A stretch of 64,000 bases of DNA, taken from assembly GCA_028868855.1 (NCBI GenBank), contig JAGWTR010000001.1, positions 186,001 to 250,000 on the forward strand. Direction: 5' to 3'. A program made the position numbers and the translations under genes. Origin of the DNA: Burkholderiales bacterium. Its GTDB lineage: Bacteria > Pseudomonadota > Gammaproteobacteria > Burkholderiales > Burkholderiaceae_C. The notes beneath the pieces were generated by a model. The model did no database searches. It was not told the DNA's origin and saw only the letters and a program-made list of their open reading frames with translations. Positions 32,387 through 41,037 of the stretch are shown here, piece after piece (within the stretch, counting starts at the first letter, position 1; each line of letters opens with the position of its first letter).

Positions 32387-32817
32387 GTGAATTGCCCGAT
32401 GGTTGGATGGAAGTCGAACTGAGCGAAGTTGCCGAGGTGATTCGTGGGGTTACGTACAAAAAGGAGCACGCAACCGATGTGCCAACGAAGGGCTTTTTGC
32501 CAGTGCTTCGAGCCACGAACATCACTGGAGCTGGATTAACTTTTGACGGACTGGTCTACGTTCCTGCTGAGAATGTCTCTAATGCTCAATTAATTCAGCC
32601 GGGAGATGTGGTGATCGCCTCGTCGAGCGGCAGCAAAGAAATCGTTGGCAAGGCAGGCACTTTTGTCGGAGGTGAATTTATCGGATCTTTCGGTGCTTTT
32701 TGTACTGGGCTCCGCCCCTCAGCTTCCTTGTCTGCTGGCTACTTCGGCTTCTTCTTTCAGACGCCGTCTTATCGCAAGTCTGTCTCGGAGCTTTCCCCTC
32801 CGAGGACATTGTCGTGA
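32383..32817 (+). pseudogene. hsdS: Truncated HsdS (first target-recognition domain only)
   Basis: A 144-residue frame from GTG 32383. LPDGWMEVELSEVAEVIRGVTYKK...GFLPVLRATNITG...LIQPGDVVIASSSGSKEIVGKAG is the standard start of a type I specificity subunit. It ends near residue 135 where the sequence passes into a different gene, and the frame closes eight codons later. A full HsdS has two recognition domains and about 400 residues, so this is a 5' relic. The closing TGA overlaps a GTG that opens the YhcG remnant (GTGA). Confidence 0.85.
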
Positions 32818-33560
32818 CGCTGTCACGACAATTGAGCTGGTCTCATTTCCTGGCCTTGCTGCCCTTGAAAGACCCGCTGGCGCGCGACTTCTATGCCCAG
32901 ATGTGCAGCATTGAGCGCTGGAGCGTGCGCACCTTGCGCGAGCGGGTGGATTCGATGCTGTTCGAGCGCACCGCCTTGTCGCAGAAGCCGCAAGAGCTGA
33001 TCAGGCTGGAGCTGGATGCCTTGCGTGCCGAGGGCGACGTCACCCCACCGTTGGTGCTCAAAGATCCCTACGTGCTGGATTTCTTGGAGCTGGACGACCG
33101 CTACCTGGAAAAGGGCCTGGAAGACGCCATCCTGCGTGAGTTAGAGCACTTCCTGCTGGAGCTGGGCGCGGGCTTCAGCTTCGTGGCGCGGCAGCGCCGC
33201 ATTCGGCTCGACAGCGATGACTTCTACATCGACTTGCTGTTCTACAACCGCAAGCTGCGTCGCCTGGTCGCCATTGAGCTGAAACTGGGTGAGTTCAAGG
33301 CCGAGTACAAGGGCCAGATGGAGCTGTACCTGCGCTGGCTGGCCAAGCACGACCAGGAGCCTGGCGACTCGCCGCCGCTGGGCATCATCTTGTGCACGGG
33401 CAAAAAAACGGAGCAGATCGAGCTGCTGGAGCTGGACAAGTCCGGCATCCATGTTGCCGAATACTTGACCCTGCTGCCGCCGCGTGAAGTATTCGAGCAG
33501 AAGCTGCAAGAAGCCCTGACGCATGCTCGGCTGCGTGTGGCTCAACGTGACACCGAATAA
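32814..33560 (+). pseudogene. Headless YhcG/DUF1016-type PD-(D/E)xK nuclease fused behind the hsdS relic
   Basis: The frame matches the C-terminal two-thirds of YhcG-family nucleases: LSRQLSWSHFLALLPLKDPLARDFYAQ, FYERTALS-like LFERTALSQK, and the nuclease core DFYIDLLFYNRKLRRLVAIELKLGEF with the ExK pair. The N-terminal DUF1016 half is missing; the family match begins around 32790, in a frame different from hsdS. A GTG at 32814 with CCGAGGA upstream could start a 248-residue protein with an intact catalytic domain. It is therefore either a decayed gene or a trimmed but expressed nuclease. Confidence 0.75.
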
Positions 33561-33580
33561 GACTGACAAAGCACCTTGAC

Positions 33581-34543
33581 ATGGCGAATGCAATGACCAG
33601 ACCCCTTTCACGTTCCGATCTGTTGATCACGGCCACGCACGAGGCCTGCCTGAAGGCCCTGGCCGCGGCACCGGGCGGCCAACTGCGCCGTCGCGACCTG
33701 CTCAAGGCCATCGAACAGGCCGTGCCCATGGATGCCTGGGCGCTTGAAGGCTTGGAAGCCTCTGGCGTACCACGCTGGCACAAGATCTTTGGCTTCTCGT
33801 CGGTGGGCATGGGCAAGGCAGGCTGGGTGATCAAGGAACGCGGCACCTGGCGAATCACGCCGGAAGGCCGCAGCCTGATCGCCCAACCTTTGGAAGCACG
33901 CCATTATCTGAACGAGCTGACAGCGCGCTACGACGCTTGGAAGAGCAGCCAGATCGCCCCGACCGTGCCGGTCACCACGCCGACCACGGACGAGGAAGGT
34001 ATCAACGACGCACTGCTGCTGGCCGATCCAGAGGAGCGCATCGAGCAGACACTCACCTTGGCTCACGACACGCTGGCCGCAGAGCTGATCAGCACGATCA
34101 AGTCCTGTGATCCGGAGTTCTTCGAAAGGTTGGTGGTCAAGCTGCTTTTGAAGATGGGCTATGGCGGGAGTCGGCAAGAGGCTGGCCAGGCCGTCGGCCG
34201 ATCAGGAGACGGCGGCATCGACGGCGTGATCAATGAGGACCGTCTCGGGCTGGACGCCATCTACCTGCAGGCCAAGCGCTGGGAAGGCTCAGTGGGTGAA
34301 GGCCCGATCCGCGACTTCAAAGGCGCGCTGGACGCCAAGGGGGCTCACAAGGGTGTGTTCATCACCACAAGCACTTTCACCCCTGCGGCCATTGAGGCGG
34401 CACGCACCAGCCGCTCGTACCGCATCGTGTTGATCGACGGCGCGCGACTGGCGCAGTTGATGATCGAGCACGATCTGGGCGTGTCTGTGGCAGCCACATA
34501 CCAGCTCAAGCGGCTGGACAGCGATTTCTTTTCCGAAGACTGA
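33581..34543 (+). CDS. mrr: Mrr-type restriction endonuclease
   Basis: A 320-residue modification-dependent (type IV) nuclease. The N-terminal winged-helix Mrr_N domain spans about 10-105 (GGQLRRRDLLKAIEQAV...WRITPEGRSLI). The C-terminal Mrr catalytic domain (about 165-300) has FFERLVVKLLLKMGYGG, the Asp in GRSGDGGIDGVI and the QxK in IYLQAKRW, all expected for PD-(D/E)xK Mrr. It looks intact, unlike every other restriction gene around it. It lies 20 bases after the YhcG relic and 3 bases before the hsdM relic. Confidence 0.92.
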   Translation: MANAMTRPLSRSDLLITATHEACLKALAAAPGGQLRRRDLLKAIEQAVPMDAWALEGLEASGVPRWHKIFGFSSVGMGKAGWVIKERGTWRITPEGRSLIAQPLEARHYLNELTARYDAWKSSQIAPTVPVTTPTTDEEGINDALLLADPEERIEQTLTLAHDTLAAELISTIKSCDPEFFERLVVKLLLKMGYGGSRQEAGQAVGRSGDGGIDGVINEDRLGLDAIYLQAKRWEGSVGEGPIRDFKGALDAKGAHKGVFITTSTFTPAAIEAARTSRSYRIVLIDGARLAQLMIEHDLGVSVAATYQLKRLDSDFFSED

Positions 34544-34546
34544 TCC

Positions 34547-35791
34547 ATGAACACCTCCTCCCTCGTCCAGAAAGTCTGGAACTTCTGCCACACCCTGCGC
34601 GACGACGGCGTGGGCTATGGCGATTACCTGGAGCAGCTCACTTACCTGCTGTTCCTGAAGCTGGCGCATGAGTACGCGCAAGAGCCTTACAACCGCGACA
34701 CGCATAACCTGTACGAAGGCCTGCTGCAAAAGAACGCCGAAGACACCAAGAGTGGCGCTGGCCAGTACTTCACGCCGCGTGCATTGATCGAGGCGATGGT
34801 GGCCTGCGTGCGGCCCGAGCCCATGAAGACGATTGCGGACCCGGCTTGCGGCACGGGCGGGTTTTTTCTGGGTGCGTACAGCTGGTTGACTCGGCCGGGC
34901 GCCAAGCTGGACAAGCGCCAGAAGGAGTTCTTGCGCGACAAGACCTTCTACGGCAACGAGATCGTGCCCAACACGCGCCGCATGTGCTTGATGAACCTGT
35001 TCTTGCACAGCATTGGCGAGCTCGATGGTGAGCCACTGGTGGAGCGCTCAGACGCCTTGATCACCGAGCCCAAACACAAGGTGGACTACGTGCTGGCCAA
35101 CCCGCCCTTTGGCAAAAAGAGCAGCATGACCATCACCAACGAAGAGGGCGAGGAAGACAAAGAGGCCTTGACCTACGAGCGGCAGGATTTCTGGGAGACC
35201 ACGTCGAACAAACAGCTCAACTTCTTGCAGCACATCGTCAGCATGCTGAAAGTGGATGGCAAGGCTGCGGTGGTGTTGCCCGACAACGTACTGTTTGAAG
35301 GTGGCGCTGGCGAGAAGATCCGCCGTAAGCTGCTGGAGAACTGTGACGTGCACACGGTGCTGCGCTTGCCCACAGGCATCTTCTATGCGCAGGGCGTGAA
35401 GGCCAACGTGGTGTTCTTTGATGCCAAGCCCAAGAACGGCCAGATCCACACCAAGGGTGTGTGGTGCTATGACCTGCGCACCAACAAGCACTTCACCCTG
35501 AAGACGCGCACCTTGAAGTTTGACGACCTGCGCGACTTCATCACTTGCTACAACCCGGACAACCGGCACGAGCGCATCGCCACCGAGCGCTTCAAGTTCT
35601 TCAACTATGAGGAATTGATGGCCCGCGACAAGGCCAGCCTAGATATCTTCTGGTTGAAGGATGCCAGCCTGGACAACCTGGATGACCTGCCGCCGCCTGA
35701 TGTGCTGCAGCAGGAAATCATCGACCACCTGGAGGCTGCGCTTGCTTCGTTCAGGGACGTTGCCGCGAGCCTTCCACGCTCTCTTGCGTGA
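34547..35791 (+). CDS. hsdM: Type I restriction HsdM with internal N-terminal deletion
   Basis: A 414-residue N6-adenine methyltransferase subunit; intact relatives are nearer 490. It begins normally (LVQKVWNFCHTLRDDGVGYGDYLEQLTYLLFLKLAHEYA) but passes from PYNRDTHNL directly to YEGLLQKNAEDTKSGAGQYFTPR, skipping most of the HsdM_N helical domain in frame. The SAM motif ADPACGTGGF and catalytic NPPFGKKS remain. Without the N-terminal domain and with HsdS broken, DNA methylation is unlikely. Its last 41 bases overlap a convergent remnant frame, so the 3' end may also be rearranged. Confidence 0.85.
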   Translation: MNTSSLVQKVWNFCHTLRDDGVGYGDYLEQLTYLLFLKLAHEYAQEPYNRDTHNLYEGLLQKNAEDTKSGAGQYFTPRALIEAMVACVRPEPMKTIADPACGTGGFFLGAYSWLTRPGAKLDKRQKEFLRDKTFYGNEIVPNTRRMCLMNLFLHSIGELDGEPLVERSDALITEPKHKVDYVLANPPFGKKSSMTITNEEGEEDKEALTYERQDFWETTSNKQLNFLQHIVSMLKVDGKAAVVLPDNVLFEGGAGEKIRRKLLENCDVHTVLRLPTGIFYAQGVKANVVFFDAKPKNGQIHTKGVWCYDLRTNKHFTLKTRTLKFDDLRDFITCYNPDNRHERIATERFKFFNYEELMARDKASLDIFWLKDASLDNLDDLPPPDVLQQEIIDHLEAALASFRDVAASLPRSLA

Positions 35792-36167
35792 GCAACGCAT
35801 CCACGCGTTGGCGGCTGATGCCCTGAACAGCGGGTGCTAAGGCTGTAAACAGTGCATAGGGCGGCTGCTCGCCGATGCGGGCGAAATCTTGCGCAAAGCC
35901 CTGCGCCCACTGACCGACGTCGGGCGTGGCGCTGGCTGTGAGTTGTTGCCCCGCTTCTTGCAGCGTGCTGCGTACGGAATTTCGCGCCTGTTGTACCTGT
36001 TCCAGGGTGGGCGCCACCTGTTGCAGTGTTTGGCGCAGCGCGTCGGTGTCGAAGCCTGTCCAGCCCAGCGCGGCCAGGGCGTCGGGCAGCGGTTCGGCCT
36101 TGATCCGGTGAAACTGTTGGCCGGGGAATCGGATGCCGGCGCCCTTGATGCTCAGGTTGTCGCGCAC
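35751..36167 (-). CDS. Unassigned remnant ORF downstream of the flagellin relic
   Basis: A 138-residue frame from a GTG (first codons read VRDNLSIKGAGIRFPGQQ). The segment LPDALAALGWTGFDTDALRQTLQQVAPTLEQVQQARNSV is helical and protein-like, but I do not recognise the family and it does not resemble a flagellin C-terminus. An in-frame stop lies four codons upstream, and the relic flagellin runs into it out of frame. It is most likely a displaced gene fragment rather than a functional gene. It overlaps the 3' end of hsdM. Confidence 0.35.
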   Translation of the reverse strand: MRDNLSIKGAGIRFPGQQFHRIKAEPLPDALAALGWTGFDTDALRQTLQQVAPTLEQVQQARNSVRSTLQEAGQQLTASATPDVGQWAQGFAQDFARIGEQPPYALFTALAPAVQGISRQRVDALLTQESVEGSRQRP

Positions 36168-36169
36168 GG

Positions 36170-36424
36170 CGGGTGTTCAACTCCTGGCCCAAGGCGTCGA
36201 ATTCAGACTGCATCGCGGTCTTGTCGTTGGCGTTGGATGTGCCGTTGGCCGCTTCCGTGGCCATTCATGCGGGTGGCGATCTGCAGACCGGCAGCGTCGT
36301 CCATCGCGGAGTTGACGCGGAAACCAGAGCCCAGGCGGGCCATCGAGGTCGACAAGGCCTTCTGGGTGCTGCCCAGGGAATTCTGGGTGGACAGGGAAGC
36401 AACGTTGGTGTGTAAGCTAAGCAT
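36170..36424 (-). pseudogene. fliC: Flagellin gene relic, deleted and frameshifted
   Basis: The 5' end is intact: GGAG upstream of ATG 36424, then MLSLHTNVASLSTQNSLGST, LGSGFRVNSAMDDAAGLQIATRM, a textbook D0/D1 flagellin start. After ATRM the reading frame is lost. In the next frame the sequence resumes with ATEAANGTSNANDKTAMQSE, FDALGQEL, which in real flagellins lies about 40 residues further on. So a small deletion shifted the frame, and a second disruption follows after ELNT. No flagellar genes are nearby, so this is displaced debris. Confidence 0.8.
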
Positions 36425-36436
36425 GTTGGGCTCCTG

Positions 36437-36835
36437 GTGGGAGTCACTCGTTGGGGACATCGTTTTCGACTCCCTCATCCACACAAGGCGACCGCCACGG
36501 TGCCGACGCAAGGCGATGGCACCATTGCCATCCGCTGTGAATTGCGCACGGTGCGGTCGCCCGAGACGACGCAGGTGCTTTACTTCTATGTCAGCGATGC
36601 GCGCCGCACGGTGGTGGAAACCGATGGCAATGCGCTGGGCAATGTGGTTCAGTTCAGCCCTCAGCGCATCGTGGTCACCAAAAATGCGGCGGGCGGCGGC
36701 GTGCGGACCTACGTCTGGGACCGCATGCTGGGCTCACTCACCATTTCGATTCCAACCGCGCCTGACTCAAAGGACACGTGGAACAGCCTGTCGGGTGATT
36801 GCGTGAAGGTGAACGCTGGCCAGCAGAAGTTCTAG
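36437..36835 (+). pseudogene. Headless fragment of an unknown protein
   Basis: A 132-codon frame opening at a GTG with no good ribosome site. From about residue 20 it looks like real protein with alternating beta-strand character ([43 protein letters not shown]), perhaps the C-terminal part of an exported protein with a Cys pair. The first 20 residues overlap the region before the flagellin relic in the opposite direction, so its own 5' end was probably lost at the same breakpoint. Its end overlaps the convergent sodC stop by four bases. Confidence 0.4.
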
Positions 36836-37356
36836 GGAATGACGCCACAGGCCAATCGGGCTCCACCACCTCCCAGCGGGGCGGGGTGATCGGAGTGGTT
36901 TTCGCCACCCATGTGAATCATCAGTGAGCGGCCACTCAGGTCGGACAGCTTGAGGCGCGGCGCCAGGACGGGCTGATTCGCCTTGCCGTTGGCTTCGACA
37001 TACAGCGCGGGCAGATCACCCAGGTGCCCATCGCCCCACGGAAAGCCGTGCTGACCGGTTTTGAACGGGTCGTAATGGCCGCCGGCGCCCAGCGCGGGCA
37101 CTTTCTTGCCGTCTTTTTCCTTGGGATCGCAGCTCGGGTTCTCGTGCACATGAAATCCATGCAGGCCCGGCGGCAATCCGGCCAGTGTGGGCGTGAAGAC
37201 CAGTCCGTATTTGGTTTCCGTCACCACCACCTGCCCGATGCTGCTGGTGGGGCCTTGTTCGTCGACGAAGGTCATGGGAATGGTGCGGACGCCGCCCTGG
37301 GCCATTGCCTGGAGCGAGAGCACCGTGAACACGGCGGTCAAAAGCTGATTTTTCAT
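36832..37356 (-). CDS. sodC: Exported Cu/Zn superoxide dismutase
   Basis: A 174-residue periplasmic enzyme that dismutes superoxide to peroxide and oxygen. Signal peptide [20 protein letters not shown] (start set at 37356; the upstream frame to 37410 is implausible). Copper/zinc ligands are visible: [11 protein letters not shown] (His pair and disulfide Cys), [22 protein letters not shown] (His and Asp) and [13 protein letters not shown]; the partner Cys is in RLACGV near the end. All active-site residues are intact. It is the first clearly functional non-mobile gene on this side of the junction. Confidence 0.95.
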   Translation of the reverse strand: MKNQLLTAVFTVLSLQAMAQGGVRTIPMTFVDEQGPTSSIGQVVVTETKYGLVFTPTLAGLPPGLHGFHVHENPSCDPKEKDGKKVPALGAGGHYDPFKTGQHGFPWGDGHLGDLPALYVEANGKANQPVLAPRLKLSDLSGRSLMIHMGGENHSDHPAPLGGGGARLACGVIP

Positions 37357-37729
37357 GAGGGGCCCCTGATTTGGCGAGGGACTTTTTATAGGCTTTGCGG
37401 GCGGCGCCAACCATCCCTAACTTAGGAAGCTGAGAGCAGGGGGCTTGTCTGCGCACTGTTGCTGCGCGAAATGAGCGCTTCTGGTCTGGTGACCGATATC
37501 GCAAACTCCTCCGGTGTATGGCGCGTAGGCAGTGCTGTCGCGGGTCAGCCATTGCATCAATTTTGGGTGAATGAAGAGCTTGCTGTGACAAGTTCAGCGG
37601 TGGGGGTGATCGGTGCAGTGCCTTTTCAGGAACACCAGCGGTACAGTCATCAGCTTGGCCCCATTCCGGTCGGTCTCACCCAACGCTGGCACCCCCCACA
37701 TCACACCCGCTCTGCCGGAGGATCACGCG
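37357..37729. other. Divergent intergenic region between sodC and gcdH
   Basis: 373 bases with no supportable gene; one frame (37459-37767) lacks a ribosome site and family likeness and overlaps the gcdH start. The region must contain the sodC and gcdH promoters, but none is clear enough to mark. GGAGG at 37717-37721 is the gcdH ribosome site. Confidence 0.4.
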
Positions 37730-38914
37730 ATGTCGACATCCACCAAAACCACCTTCCATTGGGATGATCCCCTGCTGCTCGATCAACAGCTGACCGATGA
37801 CGAGCGTCAGGTGCGCGATGCCGCCCATGCCTATTGCCAGGAAAAACTGGCGCCCCGCGTGTTGAATGCCTTCCGCAACGAACAGACCGACACGGCCATC
37901 TTTCGCGAGATGGGCGAGTTGGGCCTGCTGGGCGCCACCATCCCGCAAGCCTATGGGGGGGCGGGTCTGAACCATGTGTCCTACGGTCTGGCGGCCCGCG
38001 AAGTTGAGCGCGTTGATTCGGGCTACCGCTCGATGATGAGCGTGCAGTCCTCGCTGGTCATGGTGCCCATCCATGAGTTTGGCACCGAGGCGCAAAAGCA
38101 GAAGTACCTGCCCAAGCTGGCCCGTGGCCAGTGGATCGGCTGCTTTGGCCTGACCGAACCCAACCACGGTTCCGATCCGGGCAGCATGATCACCCGGGCC
38201 AGGAAGGTCGCCGGGGGCTATTCGCTGTCTGGCGCCAAGATGTGGATCACCAACAGCCCGATCGCCGACGTGTTCGTGGTGTGGGCCAAGGACGATGAAG
38301 GCGCGATCCGCGGCTTCATCCTGGACAAGGGCTGGAAGGGTTTGACGACGCCGACCATCCGCGGCAAAGTGGGCCTGCGGGCCTCCATCACGGGTGAAAT
38401 CGTGATGGACGACGTCTTCGTGCCCGAAGAAAACGCCTTCCCCGAGGTGCGTGGCCTCAAGGGCCCGTTCACCTGCTTGAACAGCGCCCGCTTCGGCATC
38501 GCCTGGGGCGCGCTGGGGGCCGCCGAGGATTGTTTCCACCGCGCCCGCCAGTACGTGCTGGACCGCACGCAGTTTGGTCGCCCCCTGGCTGCCAACCAGC
38601 TGATCCAGAAGAAGCTGGCCGACATGATGACCGACATCACCCTGGGCCTGCAAGGCTGCCTTCAATTGGGGCGCATGAAAGACGTTGGCACGGCCGCCGT
38701 CGAGGTCACATCGATCATGAAGCGCAACAGCTGCGGCAAGGCGTTGGACATTGCCCGCATGGCCCGCGACATGATGGGGGGCAACGGCATCAGTGACGAA
38801 TTTGGGGTGGCCCGTCACCTGGTCAACCTCGAAGTGGTCAACACCTATGAAGGCACACACGATGTGCACGCCCTGATCCTGGGGCGCGCCATCACGGGCA
38901 TCGCTGCCTTCTGA
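37730..38914 (+). CDS. gcdH: Glutaryl-CoA dehydrogenase
   Basis: A 394-residue FAD enzyme that oxidises and decarboxylates glutaryl-CoA to crotonyl-CoA in lysine, tryptophan and glutarate breakdown. The acyl-CoA dehydrogenase fold is complete: [15 protein letters not shown] (flavin-binding), [17 protein letters not shown], and the catalytic base Glu in [19 protein letters not shown]. The long N-terminus [18 protein letters not shown] is characteristic of GcdH as opposed to short-chain enzymes. Start at 37730 follows GGAGG at ideal spacing. It stands alone with no adjacent LysR regulator or CoA-transferase. Confidence 0.93.
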   Translation: MSTSTKTTFHWDDPLLLDQQLTDDERQVRDAAHAYCQEKLAPRVLNAFRNEQTDTAIFREMGELGLLGATIPQAYGGAGLNHVSYGLAAREVERVDSGYRSMMSVQSSLVMVPIHEFGTEAQKQKYLPKLARGQWIGCFGLTEPNHGSDPGSMITRARKVAGGYSLSGAKMWITNSPIADVFVVWAKDDEGAIRGFILDKGWKGLTTPTIRGKVGLRASITGEIVMDDVFVPEENAFPEVRGLKGPFTCLNSARFGIAWGALGAAEDCFHRARQYVLDRTQFGRPLAANQLIQKKLADMMTDITLGLQGCLQLGRMKDVGTAAVEVTSIMKRNSCGKALDIARMARDMMGGNGISDEFGVARHLVNLEVVNTYEGTHDVHALILGRAITGIAAF

Positions 38915-38987
38915 TCATTATTGTCAGCACGCAGCCGACGTCCGTAATACGATCGCAGAATTGCGGACATGGCGCGTTTCGGTATCC

Positions 38988-41009
38988 ATGTCCATCGACC
39001 CCCCGGAGCCTCGAATGCCCGACATGCTCGGCCACTCAAGCAGTGACATCGGTCCCGCGACATGGCGCGTACTTGCCCATCGCTGGCAAGAGAGTTTCGA
39101 CCGCTCGCCCATCGGGCAAGCGGTGACCAGCCTGGATGGGCACTTCCTGGAGGTCAACGACAGCCTGTGCCAATTGACCGGCTATCCGCGCGAAGCTCTG
39201 CTGTCCCGTACGTTCAAAGAAATCACGCATCCGGACGACCTTCAGGCCGCAGCGGACCTGATGGGCGCCATGTTGTCCGGGCAGGTCAAGGGGGGGCGCT
39301 ATGAAAAGCGCTATGTGCGCCAAGACGGCGGCGTCATCTGGGGTGAGGTCACCGTCACGTTGGTCCGCGATGCGCAGGGCAGGCCGGATTACTTTGTGAC
39401 CATGGTGATTGACATCAATGAGCGCAAGGGTGTCAAAGCCAAGTTGTATGAGCGCGATGCACTGCTCACCAGCCTGAGTCGCAACATTCCCGGGACGGTC
39501 CTCAAATTTGACATCACACCGGACGGACGCTTTGAGCTGCCCTATGCGAGCGATGGCATCGGTGAACTCTACGAGATGGACCCGCAGCTGGTGCGCGACA
39601 ACCCCATGCTCGCCTTCGATCGCATTCACCCGGACGACCGGCCCGCATCGATGCGACTGATGGAGCGTCAGATTGCGGCCATGCAATCGAACACCGGATC
39701 GACCATCCCGGCGATCCATGAATACCGCCTGGTGCTGCCCCGAAAAGGGGTGCGTCACATGCGCGCGATGATCAGCGTGGAGGCCGAGCCCGATGGCAGA
39801 ACTGCCCTTTACTGCTACATCACCGACATCACCGAACAACGGCAGTACGAGCAGGCCCTGATTCAGGTGCGTGCGGCTGAGGCGGCCAGTCACGCCAAGA
39901 GCGAATTCTTGTCGCGCATGAGCCATGAACTGCGCACGCCGCTCAATGCCGTGATCGGGTTTTCTCAGATCCTGCGCATGGACACGGCGCCCCCTTTGAG
40001 TGCGGTGCAGACCAATCGAGTCAAGTTGATCGAGCGCGCTGGCGAGCACCTGCTGGCGATGATCGACGATGTGCTCGACCTGTCTCGCATCGAAGCTGGC
40101 AGCCTGTCGCTGTCACTTGAGACATTGAACGTGTGCAGCACGCTGACAGAGTCCCTGGAGCTCGTGGCGGATTCGGCTAACAAGGCCCAGGTGGTCTTGG
40201 TTGCGCCACAGGTGGAGGGCGACCTTTACGTCCGTGCCGACCGCGTGCGGCTGCGCCAGGTGTTGCTCAACCTGCTCAGCAATGCCATCAAGTACAACCG
40301 AGTTGGCGGCGAGGTGCGCTGTCACATCTGGCGCGAGGCTGACCGCGTGCTGATCGACATCGCTGACACCGGCACTGGCTTGACTGAAGACGAGCTGCAG
40401 CATCTGTTTGAGCCCTTCAACCGACTGGGGGCCGAGAACTCTGAAGTGCAGGGCACGGGCATTGGCCTGATGATCGTGCGGCATCTGGTCGAACTGATGG
40501 CCGGGCGCATTGAGGTGTCCAGTGTGCCCGGCAGTGGCACCCATTTTGTCGTCAATCTGCCGGCAGCCGCGTCCCCGGAACCGCCTGCCAAATTTGCCAC
40601 ACTCGATGGGCCTGCCGAACAACAGCTCAATCCTGCCCTCCGGCATGTCTTGTACGCCGAAGACAACCCGGTGAATGTGATGCTGGTGCGCGAGATCCTG
40701 AAAATGCGCGCAGATTACAAGCTCACGGTGACCACCACCGGGGCCGATGTCCTTCATGCCGCGCGCTCGCTGCACCCCGATCTGTTGCTGCTGGACATGC
40801 ACCTGGGCGACATGACCGCCTTTGACGTGGCCGGTGCCCTCGACCGCGACCCCGCGACCGCCCGCATTCCACGGGTGATGCTGTCCGCTGACGCCATGCC
40901 TGACACGATCCGTGCCGCCCGTGCGCATGGCTTTGTGGCCTACCTGACCAAGCCGCTGGACGTTGCGGCGCTGCTTCAGTGCCTGGACGAACAGCTGCGA
41001 CGGAGCTGA
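38988..41009 (+). CDS. PAS-PAS hybrid sensor histidine kinase with C-terminal receiver
   Basis: A 673-residue cytosolic kinase without membrane segments. PAS 1 at about 30-150 (FDRSPIGQAVTSLDGHFLEVNDSLCQLTGYP, closing VMVIDINERK); PAS 2 at about 160-285 (ITDITEQRQYEQA); dimerisation/phosphoacceptor H313 in SHELRTPLNAVIGF; ATPase with LLNLLSNAIKYN, DIADTGTGL and GTGIGLMIV; receiver with D603 (LLLLDMHLGDM) and K655 (LTKPLD). Start taken at ATG 38988 rather than the TTG 27 bases upstream. It is convergent with the next hybrid kinase. Ligand and output unknown; no DNA-binding partner is adjacent. Confidence 0.93.
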   Translation: MSIDPPEPRMPDMLGHSSSDIGPATWRVLAHRWQESFDRSPIGQAVTSLDGHFLEVNDSLCQLTGYPREALLSRTFKEITHPDDLQAAADLMGAMLSGQVKGGRYEKRYVRQDGGVIWGEVTVTLVRDAQGRPDYFVTMVIDINERKGVKAKLYERDALLTSLSRNIPGTVLKFDITPDGRFELPYASDGIGELYEMDPQLVRDNPMLAFDRIHPDDRPASMRLMERQIAAMQSNTGSTIPAIHEYRLVLPRKGVRHMRAMISVEAEPDGRTALYCYITDITEQRQYEQALIQVRAAEAASHAKSEFLSRMSHELRTPLNAVIGFSQILRMDTAPPLSAVQTNRVKLIERAGEHLLAMIDDVLDLSRIEAGSLSLSLETLNVCSTLTESLELVADSANKAQVVLVAPQVEGDLYVRADRVRLRQVLLNLLSNAIKYNRVGGEVRCHIWREADRVLIDIADTGTGLTEDELQHLFEPFNRLGAENSEVQGTGIGLMIVRHLVELMAGRIEVSSVPGSGTHFVVNLPAAASPEPPAKFATLDGPAEQQLNPALRHVLYAEDNPVNVMLVREILKMRADYKLTVTTTGADVLHAARSLHPDLLLLDMHLGDMTAFDVAGALDRDPATARIPRVMLSADAMPDTIRAARAHGFVAYLTKPLDVAALLQCLDEQLRRS

Positions 41010-41037
41010 CGTCGGCTGAGGTCACGACCAGCCCGTG

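Noticed and set aside
37459-37767. 102-codon plus-strand frame between sodC and gcdH
   Set aside because: Overlaps the gcdH start in another frame, lacks a ribosome site and shows no protein-like pattern.
37676-38869. 397-codon minus-strand frame opposite gcdH
   Set aside because: Mirror of a highly conserved gene; product is His/Gln/Gly-rich and resembles no protein.
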